Shown piece after piece: positions 8,861 to 17,483 of a DNA stretch of 64,000 nt. This DNA comes from Pararobbsia alpina. Lineage in GTDB: Bacteria; Pseudomonadota; Gammaproteobacteria; Burkholderiales; Burkholderiaceae. Under the pieces are notes generated by a model, which was not told where the DNA came from, did no database searches, and saw only the letters and a program-made list of their open reading frames with translations. Made by a program: the position numbers and the translations under genes. Position 1 is the stretch's first letter; every line of letters begins with the position of its first letter. The stretch is taken from positions 62,001 to 126,000 of the forward strand of contig NZ_CADIKM010000009.1 in NCBI RefSeq assembly GCF_902859895.1, written 5' to 3'.

Positions 8861-10219
8861 ATGCCAGACAACATCCCTCCCCCATCGCCGTCTCGTCGCC
8901 GTTTTGTTGGTGTGGCAACGGCAACCGTTGCCGCAGGCACGATGAGTCGGCCCGCGTTCGCAGAAACGAATCAAGCTATCACTGAAGTTGTACAACCGGC
9001 GGGCGGCGACAAGACCGCTATTCGTCCGCTTCGCGTGCATGTGCCTGAATCACAACTTGTCGACTTGCGAAGACGCGTCAAAGCGACAAGGTGGCCTGAC
9101 CGGGAAACGGTCACCGACGACTCGCAAGGCGTGCCACTCGCGATGATTCAGCTTCTCGCGCGCCATTGGACGACAGACTACGACTGGCGCAAGTGCGAGG
9201 CGAAACTGAATGCACTACCGCAGTTCGTGACCGAGATCGATGGGCTGGATATTCATTTCATCCACGTTCGTTCGAAACATGAAAATGCGATGCCGCTCAT
9301 CGTCACGCACGGCTGGCCCGGCTCGGTCATCGAGCAGTTCAAGATTATCGATCCGCTGACCAATCCCACGGCATATGGCGCGAGCGCGTCGGACGCCTTC
9401 CATCTGGTGATCCCGTCTTTGCCCGGCTACGGGCTCTCAGGCAGACCCACCACTTCCGGCTGGGGTCCCGACCGCACCGCCCGTGCCTGGGTCGTGCTGA
9501 TGAGGCGCCTTGGGTACACGAAGTTCGCGTCGCAAGGCGGCGACCTGGGTGGGATTATCTCGAATGTGATGGCCAAACAGGCGCCGCCGGAACTGCTGGG
9601 CATTCACGTCAACTTTCCTGCGACCGTGCCAGCCGACATCATAAAGGCGATCCAGGCAGGCGATCCGCCGCCATCCGGTCTCTCGGACGATGAAAAACAC
9701 GCGTACGAGCGACTGAGCATCAACGCCATGAAGCGACGCGGCTACGCGATCGAGATGGCAACTCGCCCGCAAACGCTCTACGGACTCTCGGACTCGCCCG
9801 TGGGCCTCGCAAGCTGGCTCCTCGACCACGGTGACGGTTATGGCCAGCCGGCAGGCGCACTCACCTCGGCGGTGTTTGGGCGCACAGTCAACGGACTATC
9901 CCCGGGCGAGTTGACACGAGACGACCTCCTCGACGACATCACGCTCTACTGGCTGACGAACACGGGGATTTCCGCGGCGCGCTTCTACTGGGAAATTCAC
10001 TTCAACTATCTCCTTGCTGCCGACGTCTCCGTGCCGGCTGCCGTGAGTGCCTTCCCAGGTGAGAACTATCAGGCTCCCCGGAGTTGGTCGGAACAGGCGT
10101 ATCACAAGCTCATCTATTACAACAGGCCTGACAAAGGCGGCCACTTTGCAGCGTGGGAACAGCCGCAATTGTTCGCTAATGAGGTTCGCGCGGGCTTGAG
10201 ACCGTTGCGCCAAGGCTGA
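8861..10219 (+). CDS. Tat-exported epoxide hydrolase (EHN-type alpha/beta hydrolase)
   Basis: A 452-residue protein with a twin-arginine signal (SRRRFVGVATATVAAG, cleavage near SRPAFA), so it is probably exported folded. An N-terminal epoxide-hydrolase (EHN) domain starts at IRPLRVHVPESQ. The alpha/beta-hydrolase core follows, with oxyanion segment VTHGWPGSV, nucleophile Asp in QGGDLGGI and the late His in KGGHFAAWEQP. These enzymes open epoxides to diols by an Asp-ester intermediate. The gene stands alone; the ~250 bases on each side hold no other gene that I can support. Confidence 0.9.
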   Translation: MPDNIPPPSPSRRRFVGVATATVAAGTMSRPAFAETNQAITEVVQPAGGDKTAIRPLRVHVPESQLVDLRRRVKATRWPDRETVTDDSQGVPLAMIQLLARHWTTDYDWRKCEAKLNALPQFVTEIDGLDIHFIHVRSKHENAMPLIVTHGWPGSVIEQFKIIDPLTNPTAYGASASDAFHLVIPSLPGYGLSGRPTTSGWGPDRTARAWVVLMRRLGYTKFASQGGDLGGIISNVMAKQAPPELLGIHVNFPATVPADIIKAIQAGDPPPSGLSDDEKHAYERLSINAMKRRGYAIEMATRPQTLYGLSDSPVGLASWLLDHGDGYGQPAGALTSAVFGRTVNGLSPGELTRDDLLDDITLYWLTNTGISAARFYWEIHFNYLLAADVSVPAAVSAFPGENYQAPRSWSEQAYHKLIYYNRPDKGGHFAAWEQPQLFANEVRAGLRPLRQG

Positions 10220-10472
10220 AGGAGTCATCGTATGGGCGCAGCGAGCAGCAAAACTGTCGAGGCAATCGCCAAGAGGTCTGCCCGCAATGCATGAGCCTAG
10301 GGTTTGTCCCGAGGTTCGCTGGCCACAAAGGTAGCAAAACCCAGCGCTTCGATATCAGTGATGGACTAGGATTTTATCTGTTGTTACGCTCATCGGGCTT
10401 CAGCATGGATCGTCGATGCAGGAAGCGAAGCCTGCCTCAACCACTCCATGGCGAAAGCGACCATCGGCAAAA

Positions 10473-11219
10473 ATGACAAACAACGCACTACAGGATTTCG
10501 CCGGGAAATCCGTCCTGGTTACGGGCGCCAGCAGAGGCATCGGTCGAACCATCGCCAAGATGCTGGCAGCACGCGGCGCGACCATTTCTGCGATGGGACG
10601 TTCGTCCGAAGATCTTGATTCGTTGCGCGCCGAAATCGGGGGGACCAGCCTGCCGGTCGACTTGGAGGACCTGGCCGCAACCCGACTCGCGGCCGAGGCG
10701 GCGATGCCTGTCGACTATCTGGTGAACTGCGCGGGCATGACCATCCTTGAACCCTGCCTCGATGTTTCGATCGAGACGTTCAACCGCGTGCTGACGATCA
10801 ACACCCTCGCCCCCGTCATTCTGGCGCAAGCGTACGCACGTGATCGCATCAAACGCGGAGTGCCGGGCGCGATCGTGAATGTGTCGAGCGATGCTGCGTT
10901 CATGGGCATCCAGGATCATCTGGCCTATTGCGCGTCCAAGGCCGCGCTGGATGCCGTCACGCGGGTTTTGGCTGTGGAACTCGGGACGAATGGCATTCGG
11001 GTCAACAGCGTCAACCCGCACGTCACGATGACGGACATGGGCCGCATGGCATGGAGCGCACCAGAGAAGGCCAACCCGCGCCTCAATCGGCTGCCACTAG
11101 GCCGCTTCCTGGAAACGGACGAGGTCGCCGAGTCCGTCATCTTCATGCTGACCCACGGCGCGCGGATGGTGACCGGCCAGAGCCTGCGCGTCGACGGTGG
11201 CTACAGCGTGATGGGATAG
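10473..11219 (+). CDS. Short-chain dehydrogenase/reductase (L-xylulose reductase / carbonyl reductase-like)
   Basis: About 248 residues from MTNNALQDF, which is preferred over an earlier in-frame start because the Rossmann motif VLVTGASRGIGR then sits near residue 15. Catalytic residues are present: the NCAG motif, Ser in VNVSSDAAF and YCASK. The closest feel is to dicarbonyl/L-xylulose reductases, which convert polyols and ketoses with NADP. It is the first of a block of sugar or polyol genes running to 17.3 kb. Exact substrate unknown. Confidence 0.88.
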   Translation: MTNNALQDFAGKSVLVTGASRGIGRTIAKMLAARGATISAMGRSSEDLDSLRAEIGGTSLPVDLEDLAATRLAAEAAMPVDYLVNCAGMTILEPCLDVSIETFNRVLTINTLAPVILAQAYARDRIKRGVPGAIVNVSSDAAFMGIQDHLAYCASKAALDAVTRVLAVELGTNGIRVNSVNPHVTMTDMGRMAWSAPEKANPRLNRLPLGRFLETDEVAESVIFMLTHGARMVTGQSLRVDGGYSVMG

Positions 11220-11316
11220 TCGTCATCTTTTTCCGCTCCGTCCGCGCAGGTTGAATCCAGATGAGATGCCTGCAAGGACGGCCAATCAGAAAAACCAGAG
11301 ATCAAGGACAGAGAGC

Positions 11317-12045
11317 ATGGCAAGAGAATTGGAAGGCAAGGTCGCCGTTGTGACTGGGGCTGCATCAGGCATTGGGCTGGCCAGCGCAAAGGCGCTGTTG
11401 GCGGCCGGCGCGCGCGTGGTGCTGGTCGACCGCGACGAGGCAGCCCTGGCGGCAATTTGCAGCGAGCGCGGCGATGCGGCGATTCCGCTGGTCATCAATC
11501 TGCTCGACCCGAAGGCCTGCGCGACGCTTGCACCGCGCGTCCTGGAACTGGCAGGGCAGATCGACATCCTGCATGCCAATGCAGGCAGTTACGTCGGCGG
11601 CGAACTGGTCGACGCCGACACGGAGGCGATCGACCGGATGCTGAACCTCAACGTCAACGTCGTGATGAAGAACGTCCACGACGTCTTGCCCCATATGATC
11701 GGCAGACGGACCGGCGACATTATCGTGACGAGTTCCCTGGCTGCCCACTTTCCGACGCCATGGGAGCCGGTCTATGCATCGTCCAAATGGGCGATCAACT
11801 GCTTTGTACAGACGGTGCGGCGCCAGGTCTTCAAACACGGAATCCGCGTCGGTTCCGTCTCACCCGGCCCGGTCATTACCTCACTGCTCGCCGACTGGCC
11901 CGAGGAGAAGCTGAGCGAGGCCAAGGAATCGGGCAGCCTGATCGAAGCCAGTGAGGTCGCCGAGGTGGTGATGTTCATGCTGACGCGGCAGCGCGGCATG
12001 ACCATTCGCGACGTGATCATGATGCCCACCAATTTCGATCTCTAG
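11317..12045 (+). CDS. SDR oxidoreductase, ribitol 2-dehydrogenase-like
   Basis: About 242 residues from MARELEGKVAVVTG. Rossmann motif TGAASGIGLA, the variant HANAG in place of NNAG, catalytic Ser in VTSSLAAHF and YASSK. HANAG and the C-terminus MMPTNFDL resemble ribitol 2-dehydrogenases, which oxidise ribitol to D-ribulose with NAD. It lies 97 bases after another SDR and before an NCS1 transporter, suggesting a shared polyol or sugar job. The longer in-frame extension from 11251 has no family support. Confidence 0.87.
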   Translation: MARELEGKVAVVTGAASGIGLASAKALLAAGARVVLVDRDEAALAAICSERGDAAIPLVINLLDPKACATLAPRVLELAGQIDILHANAGSYVGGELVDADTEAIDRMLNLNVNVVMKNVHDVLPHMIGRRTGDIIVTSSLAAHFPTPWEPVYASSKWAINCFVQTVRRQVFKHGIRVGSVSPGPVITSLLADWPEEKLSEAKESGSLIEASEVAEVVMFMLTRQRGMTIRDVIMMPTNFDL

Positions 12046-12232
12046 GGAGACCAATGACGGTTTTTGTCATGGTACGTTTTTCCATCTCGCAAGGGCGCGT
12101 ACCCACCGGTTGCGGGCCGAGGTCGAAGTCCATACCGCTCTTGCATTCCTGCTTGCTTTAGACGCGGGGCATCGGCGCCCAGGGACCTCTGGCGGCGTTT
12201 GCTCCGTTCCACGAGTTCAAAGGAGTTGAGAG

Positions 12233-13690
12233 ATGGAAATCCGCGACCCCTCCCCCGGCCTCTACAACGAAGATCTCGCGCCTGCCAAGGAACGCAACTG
12301 GGGGGCCTTCAGCATCTTCAACGTCTGGACCTCGGACGTGCACAGCCTCTGGGGCTACTACCTTGCCGCCAGCCTGTTCCTTCTGTGCGGCAGCTTTGTC
12401 AACTTCGTGCTGGCGATCGGGCTCAGCTCGCTGGTGATCTTCGCGCTGATGAACCTGATCGGCTACGCCGGCGAGAAGACCGGGGTGCCTTACCCCGTTC
12501 TGGCGCGCGCTTCCTTCGGCGTCTGGGGTGCCAACCTGGCGGCACTGGTGCGCGCCATAGTCGCATGCTTCTGGTACGGTGCGCAGACGGCAGCCGCTTC
12601 AAGCGCCATGGTCGCGCTATTGATCCGCAATGACAGCCTGATGGAGTTCCACAAGGGCACCCACTTCCTCGGTCACTCGGGGCTGGAGGTGATCTGCTAC
12701 TTGATCATCTGGGCGCTGCAGCTGCTCGTCATTCAGAAAGGCATGGAGACGGTGCGCAAATTCCAGGACTGGGCCGGTCCGGCGGTGTGGGTCGCGATGC
12801 TGATCCTGGCGATCGGCCTGTGCGTCAAGGCCGGCGGCTTCACATTGGACCATGGCATGCCGATGAACCTGCTGCTCGAGAAGACCAAGGACGCCGGTGT
12901 CAGTGGCGAACCCGGCTCGGTTTCGGCGCTGATGGCAGTGGGCGCGACCTGGATCACCTACTTCGCTGCGCTCTACCTGAACTTTTGCGACTTCTCGCGC
13001 TACGCGAAGAACCGCAACGCAGTCAAGAAAGGAAATCTGTGGGGCCTGCCCGTCAACCTGGTCGCGTTCTCGCTGGTCGCCGGCGTCACCACCATCGCCG
13101 CCTTCAGGGTGTACGGCGAAATGCTGCTGCACCCCGAGCAGATCTCGGCCAGGTTCGACAGCTGGGTGTTGGCACTCATCGCGGCGCTGACCTTCGCAGT
13201 CGCCACGCTCGGCATCAACGTGGTGGCCAATTTCGTTTCGGCTGCGTTCGACATCTCCAACGTGTTCCCCAAGCAGATCAGCTTCAAGAAGGGCGGCTAT
13301 ATCGCCGCGACCATCGCGCTGGTGCTCTACCCGTTCGCGCCGTGGGAAGGCAATGCCGCGCACTTCGTCAACGCCATCGGCGCCACGATGGGCCCGCTGC
13401 TGGGGATCATCCTGGTGGACTACTATCTGGTGGCCAAGGGCAACATCAACGTCGCGGCGCTTTACCAGGAGCATGGCGAGTACCGCTATGAAGGCGGCTG
13501 GAACGTCAACGCGCTCGTCTCCGCGGCGGTCGGCAGCGTGTTTTCGACCTTCCTTCCCAACTTCACCAATCTGCTGCCGACCTGGTGGAATACCTATGGC
13601 TGGTTCTTCGGCGTGTTGATCGGCGGCGGCATGTACCTGATCATGGCGACGCTGCGGCCCCGTAACACAATTGCACCAACCCGCGCCTAA
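12233..13690 (+). CDS. NCS1-family transporter (nucleobase/hydantoin/cytosine permease type)
   Basis: A 485-residue inner-membrane protein with about twelve membrane segments. The N-terminal signature NEDLAPAKERNWGAFSIFN is typical of NCS1 secondary transporters, which take up purines, pyrimidines, hydantoins or related compounds with protons or sodium. The start is fixed by AAAGGAG nine bases upstream. The neighbours are sugar-dehydrogenase-type genes, so either the block handles a nucleoside-like or sugar-derived substrate or this NCS1 member has an unusual cargo. A divergently placed LysR regulator follows on the other strand. Confidence 0.92.
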   Translation: MEIRDPSPGLYNEDLAPAKERNWGAFSIFNVWTSDVHSLWGYYLAASLFLLCGSFVNFVLAIGLSSLVIFALMNLIGYAGEKTGVPYPVLARASFGVWGANLAALVRAIVACFWYGAQTAAASSAMVALLIRNDSLMEFHKGTHFLGHSGLEVICYLIIWALQLLVIQKGMETVRKFQDWAGPAVWVAMLILAIGLCVKAGGFTLDHGMPMNLLLEKTKDAGVSGEPGSVSALMAVGATWITYFAALYLNFCDFSRYAKNRNAVKKGNLWGLPVNLVAFSLVAGVTTIAAFRVYGEMLLHPEQISARFDSWVLALIAALTFAVATLGINVVANFVSAAFDISNVFPKQISFKKGGYIAATIALVLYPFAPWEGNAAHFVNAIGATMGPLLGIILVDYYLVAKGNINVAALYQEHGEYRYEGGWNVNALVSAAVGSVFSTFLPNFTNLLPTWWNTYGWFFGVLIGGGMYLIMATLRPRNTIAPTRA

Positions 13691-13750
13691 CGGCGCTCAA
13701 CGGGTTTGTCGGGTCGCTGCATGCGGTTACGCGCGTCGAGCTACCTCAAT

Positions 13751-14680
13751 CTATCTGCCCGCGCGTTTCAATCGGTCGATGAACTGTAATGCCGGCGGTG
13801 ACAATACGCCGAGCTTGCGCGTCACGATTCCGAAGGTGGGTGACTTCGACTTGAATTGAACCGGCAGGATGCGCAGCATGCGATGCCGGGTGAACAGGCT
13901 CGCGACCGCTGTCGGCAGCAGCGAGACCAGGTCGATACTGCATTGCAGAAGCGCGACGGTGATAAAGGTCGAGGCGGTGGAAATCGCGCTGATGGGCATC
14001 GCCGCACCCGCCAGTTCCATTTCCCGCTGGAGCAGTGCCTGCATCGGCATCGTGCTCGGATAGGTCACCCAGCGATGTCCGCCGAGGTCGGCGAAACTCA
14101 GCTCGCGCTTGGGCAGCGGCGCATGATCGAAGCCGACCACGACCGACACGGGTTCGTCGCCCAGCGATTGATATCGATACTTCGAGGGATCCTGGCTGAC
14201 TGCCGAGCGCCCGATCACCAGATCCAGCCGGCCGTCGTCGAGCAGGGCGAGCATGCGCGCGCTGGTGTCCTCGACGATTTCGATCGACAGTCCGGGGCTG
14301 CTCTCCTGAAGTTCGTTCAGGATCGGCACGACCACCTCCGGAATGGCGCCCATGATGGCGCCGACCGCGAGACGACCGCCGGTGCCGGAGCGGATATCCG
14401 CGACCTCCTGGCACAGCGAGCCGAGTTCGGAGGCCAGCAGCCGCGCATAACGGATCACGCAGTGACCGAACGGGTTCGGCACGAGCCCGGTCTTGGTCCG
14501 TTCGAAAAGCGATGCCTCAAGCATCGCCTCGAGCTCGGCAAGCGCCTTGCTGGCCGCGGACTGCGTCATCGACATCGCGGTCGAGGCCTTGTGCAGCGAC
14601 TTATGGTCGTCGAGCGCAATCAGCAACTGAAGCTGCTTCATGCGCAGGCGGGTCATCAGAACGTCGAGGGCGGTTTTCAT
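13751..14680 (-). CDS. LysR-family transcriptional regulator (GalR/GbpR-like)
   Basis: About 309 residues from MKTALDVLMTRLRMKQL. It has an N-terminal winged helix (LIALDDHKSLHKASTAMSMT followed by QSAASKALAELE) and a C-terminal periplasmic-binding-like effector domain. The sequence around the HTH resembles the GbpR/PecT branch, often linked to sugar metabolism. It is divergent from the DapA-family gene with 119 bases between them, so it very likely controls that gene and perhaps the flanking dehydrogenases. The upstream in-frame extension to 14797 would run into the neighbour and is rejected. Confidence 0.9.
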   Translation of the reverse strand: MKTALDVLMTRLRMKQLQLLIALDDHKSLHKASTAMSMTQSAASKALAELEAMLEASLFERTKTGLVPNPFGHCVIRYARLLASELGSLCQEVADIRSGTGGRLAVGAIMGAIPEVVVPILNELQESSPGLSIEIVEDTSARMLALLDDGRLDLVIGRSAVSQDPSKYRYQSLGDEPVSVVVGFDHAPLPKRELSFADLGGHRWVTYPSTMPMQALLQREMELAGAAMPISAISTASTFITVALLQCSIDLVSLLPTAVASLFTRHRMLRILPVQFKSKSPTFGIVTRKLGVLSPPALQFIDRLKRAGR

Positions 14681-14728
14681 GGGGCGGATTTCAGGCGCTT
14701 GGTATGAGTCCTGAAAGCGATCACAGGA

Positions 14729-14741
14729 TGGAAAGCTTTCA
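14729..14741. promoter_or_regulatory. Candidate LysR box (T-N11-A with palindromic core)
   Basis: T-GGAAAGCTTTC-A fits the LysR consensus T-N11-A, and its core GAAAGCTTTC is a perfect 10-bp palindrome. It sits centrally in the 119-base gap between the LysR gene and the DapA-family gene, 59 bases before the latter's start, where an activator site is expected. Site assignment is inference from position and symmetry. Confidence 0.5.
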
Positions 14742-14799
14742 CTATGCAGCATCGGAGTCGCGCGGCATAGTGGCGGGCACGATAAAAGCGGAGACATTC

Positions 14800-15720
14800 A
14801 TGCCCCAACCCGTATACAAAGGCGTATTCCCTGTCGCGCCCACGATTTTTGACGAGGCGGGACGGCTCGATCTCGACGGACAACGCCGCGCGATCGATTT
14901 CATGATCGACGCGGGATCGCACGGCGTCTGCATTCTTGCGAACTTCTCCGAGCAGTTCGCGCTGACCGACGAAGAACGGCTCCAGGTGCAGGACACGGTG
15001 TTGACCCACGTGGCAGGCCGGGTGCCGGTGATCGTGACGACCACCCACTTCAGCACGCAGGTCTGCGCGCAGCGCAGCCGCGCCGCCCAGGATGCGGGCG
15101 CGGCCATGGTCATGATCATGCCGCCGTACCACGGCGCGACCATCCGCGTGGGCGAACGGGGCATCCAGGAGTTCTATAGCCGCGTCTCCGACGCGATCGA
15201 CATCCCGATCATGATCCAGGATGCGCCCGTGGCCGGCACCCCGCTGTCCGCGTCGTTTCTGGCAAAGCTCGCGAAAGAAGTCAGGAACGTCTCGTACTTC
15301 AAGATCGAAACAGCGCAGGCCGCTTCGAAACTGCGCGAGCTGATCGAACTCGGCGGCGATGCGATCGTCGGTCCCTGGGACGGTGAAGAAGCGATCACGC
15401 TGATCCCGGACTTCGATGCCGGTGCAACCGGCGCGATGACCGGCGGGGGCTATCCGGACGGCATTCGCAAGATAGTCGACGCCTATGCGGGCGGTGACAC
15501 CGCCAAGGCTGCCGAGCTGTATCAGCAATGGCTTCCGCTGATCAACTACGAGAACCGTCAATGCGGTCTCGCCGCATGCAAGGTGTTGATGAAGGAAGGC
15601 GGCGTGATCCGCTCGGATGCGACACGCCATCCCTTTGCGCCCATGCATCCCGCGACCCGCGCCGGCTTGCTGAAAGTGGCGCGTCCGCTCGACCCGCTCG
15701 CGCTCAGGTGGGGAAAGTAG
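14800..15720 (+). CDS. DapA-family (dihydrodipicolinate synthase-like) aldolase/dehydratase, probably sugar-acid catabolism
   Basis: About 306 residues from MPQPVYKGVFPVAPTIFD, a TIM-barrel Schiff-base enzyme. The lysine that forms the imine is in YFKIETAQA, and the conserved tyrosine lies in the PPYHG region. The N-terminal GVFPVAPTIF and the CILANFSEQF motif resemble 2-keto-3-deoxy-L-arabonate or related sugar-acid dehydratases/lyases rather than true lysine-pathway DapA; this is recognition from memory. It is divergent from a LysR gene and upstream of a sugar dehydrogenase and mutarotase, which supports a role in an oxidative aldose pathway. Confidence 0.85.
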   Translation: MPQPVYKGVFPVAPTIFDEAGRLDLDGQRRAIDFMIDAGSHGVCILANFSEQFALTDEERLQVQDTVLTHVAGRVPVIVTTTHFSTQVCAQRSRAAQDAGAAMVMIMPPYHGATIRVGERGIQEFYSRVSDAIDIPIMIQDAPVAGTPLSASFLAKLAKEVRNVSYFKIETAQAASKLRELIELGGDAIVGPWDGEEAITLIPDFDAGATGAMTGGGYPDGIRKIVDAYAGGDTAKAAELYQQWLPLINYENRQCGLAACKVLMKEGGVIRSDATRHPFAPMHPATRAGLLKVARPLDPLALRWGK

Positions 15721-15789
15721 GCCGCCCTACTCGGTCGACGGGTAAGCACGGATAGTTCCAAAATGAACAACGTATACATTGGACTTTGT

Positions 15790-15805
15790 ATAACGTATGC
15801 GTTAT
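15790..15805. promoter_or_regulatory. 16-bp dyad ATAACG-N4-CGTTAT, candidate operator upstream of the aldo-keto reductase
   Basis: A perfect inverted repeat (ATAACGTATGCGTTAT) lies 62 bases before the reductase start, preceded by a related half-site AACGTATAC near 15765. The surroundings are markedly more AT-rich than the flanking genes. It could bind a GntR- or LacI-type regulator, but no such gene is in the neighbourhood; a LysR gene is. The assignment is positional. Confidence 0.4.
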
Positions 15806-15867
15806 CCCTATCCGTGCTGTACATGAGCTAAAGCACATCCCCAACCATTTCCAAAAGGATCCCTGCC

Positions 15868-16929
15868 GTGTCGCAAGCCTTATCGAACTTGTCGGACCCA
15901 CGCCTTTTCACGAGCCGCTCCGGCCGGAAACTGAGCTTCACCTCACTGGGTTTCGGCAGCGCGCCGCTAGGCAATCTCTATCGTGTCGTGAGCAACGAGC
16001 AGGCGCGGCACACCCTGGAGGCAGCCTGGGAGGACGGCGTACGCTATTACGACACCGCCCCGCTCTACGGCTATGGCCTCGCGGAAACGCGGGTCGGTTC
16101 GTTTCTGCGCGAACGGCCGCGCGACGACTATGTGCTCTCGACGAAGGTCGGCCGACTGTTGCGGCGCTGCGCACCCGAGCAGCGTGACGGTATCGGCAAG
16201 TTTTTCGACGTGCCCTCGCGTGAGGTCATCTACGACTATTCATACGACGGCGTCATGCGCAGCTTCGAAATTTCGTTCGAGCGCCTCGGTGCCGACCGCA
16301 TCGACATCGCGCTGTGCCACGACATCGACATCTTTTCGCATGGCAGCGCAGAGGCCAGCGCGCAGCGCACCCGTGAATTTCTCGACGGCGGTGTGCGCGC
16401 GCTAAGCGACTTGCGCAGCCAGGGCGTGGTCGGCGCGATCGGCATCGGTGTCAACGAATGGCAAGTGTGCGAGACCGTGGCACGCAATGCCGATGTCGAC
16501 CTGTTTCTCCTCGCCGGCCGCTACACGCTGCTTGAACAGGAATCCCTCGACTCGTTCCTGCCGCTATGCCAGCAAAAGGGCATGGGCGTCATCATCGGCG
16601 GCCCGTTCAATTCGGGCATCCTCGCGACCGGCCCGAAGCCCGGTGCGTATTTCAACTACGCCCCCGCCTCGCCGGAGATTCTCAAGCGAGTCGGCGATAT
16701 CGAGAACGTATGCCGTTCGCATGGCGTGCCCTTGCGCGATGCCGCGCTTCAGTTTCCGTTGATGCACCCGGTCGTGGTCAGCGTCATCCCGGGTGCGATC
16801 ACACCCGCCGAGGTCCGCGGCAACGTCGAGTCCATGCGCACCCCGATTCCCGCCCAATTGTGGAGTGACCTCAAGAGCGAAGGCCTGCTGCGTGCCGATG
16901 CGGTCATCGCCGATCGCCAAGCGGCTTGA
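15868..16929 (+). CDS. Aldo/keto reductase, L-fucose / D-threo-aldose 1-dehydrogenase-like
   Basis: A 353-residue NAD(P)-dependent (beta/alpha)8 barrel. The AKR tetrad is visible: Asp and Tyr in YYDTAPLYGYG, Lys in LSTKVGR, His in ALCHDIDIF. The long insert after LSTKVGR and the FGSAPLGNLYR start are typical of D-threo-aldose/L-fucose 1-dehydrogenases and pyridoxal 4-dehydrogenase, which oxidise an aldose (or pyridoxal) to its lactone. The mutarotase gene 80 bases downstream favours a sugar substrate. It probably forms an operon with that gene. Confidence 0.88.
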   Translation: MSQALSNLSDPRLFTSRSGRKLSFTSLGFGSAPLGNLYRVVSNEQARHTLEAAWEDGVRYYDTAPLYGYGLAETRVGSFLRERPRDDYVLSTKVGRLLRRCAPEQRDGIGKFFDVPSREVIYDYSYDGVMRSFEISFERLGADRIDIALCHDIDIFSHGSAEASAQRTREFLDGGVRALSDLRSQGVVGAIGIGVNEWQVCETVARNADVDLFLLAGRYTLLEQESLDSFLPLCQQKGMGVIIGGPFNSGILATGPKPGAYFNYAPASPEILKRVGDIENVCRSHGVPLRDAALQFPLMHPVVVSVIPGAITPAEVRGNVESMRTPIPAQLWSDLKSEGLLRADAVIADRQAA

Positions 16930-17009
16930 GGCGCATGCGGGAAGCTTTCGAGCGCTACTAAAAACCGAATTCGCCCCACGGGGCGCAAAATAAATCGGGG
17001 AAACACACG

Positions 17010-17339
17010 ATGGAACGAATGGGCTTTGTGCTCGGCATCAAGGCGGACGCCATACCAGAGTACAAGCGGCTGCATCGCGAAACCTGGCCTGAGATTATCG
17101 ACATCATTTCCAGGGCCAACATCCGGAACTACTCGATCTTTCTGAAAGAGCCGGAGAACTTGTTGTTCGCCTACTGGGAGTATCACGGCAGCGACTTCGC
17201 GGGCGATCAGGCACGGCTTGCCGCGGAGCCGCGCATGAAAGACTGGTGGATGCTGTGCGAACCGATGCAAGCCCCTCTCGAAACACGACAGCCCGGCGAG
17301 TGGTGGGCACGCCTGGAGAGCGTGTTCCTCAAGCCATGA
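17010..17339 (+). CDS. L-rhamnose/L-fucose mutarotase (RhaM/FucU-like, DUF718)
   Basis: A 109-residue ferredoxin-like alpha+beta protein that interconverts alpha and beta anomers of a 6-deoxy sugar. Conserved residues are present: His in LHRETWPEI, Tyr in IRNYSIFL and the Trp-rich segment MKDWWMLCEPMQ. The length matches the family (about 104-110). In oxidative L-rhamnose or L-fucose pathways this enzyme feeds the anomer used by the aldose dehydrogenase, and here the dehydrogenase is the gene just upstream. Confidence 0.9.
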   Translation: MERMGFVLGIKADAIPEYKRLHRETWPEIIDIISRANIRNYSIFLKEPENLLFAYWEYHGSDFAGDQARLAAEPRMKDWWMLCEPMQAPLETRQPGEWWARLESVFLKP

Positions 17340-17483
17340 GTGGTCCACGGGACCGCTAACTCACGCGGCCATGCAGCCACGGTGGTTCATGGCCGGGAGG
17401 ACGCCCCGGCCAGGCATCGCGCAGCAAACCCCACGGCTATGGGCAACAGAAGTGAACTCGCCGGACTCGACCCTGCACCCGCT

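Noticed and set aside
14512-14799. 5' extension of the DapA-family gene
   Set aside because: Would run through the LysR gene and its divergent promoter; family similarity starts at 14800.
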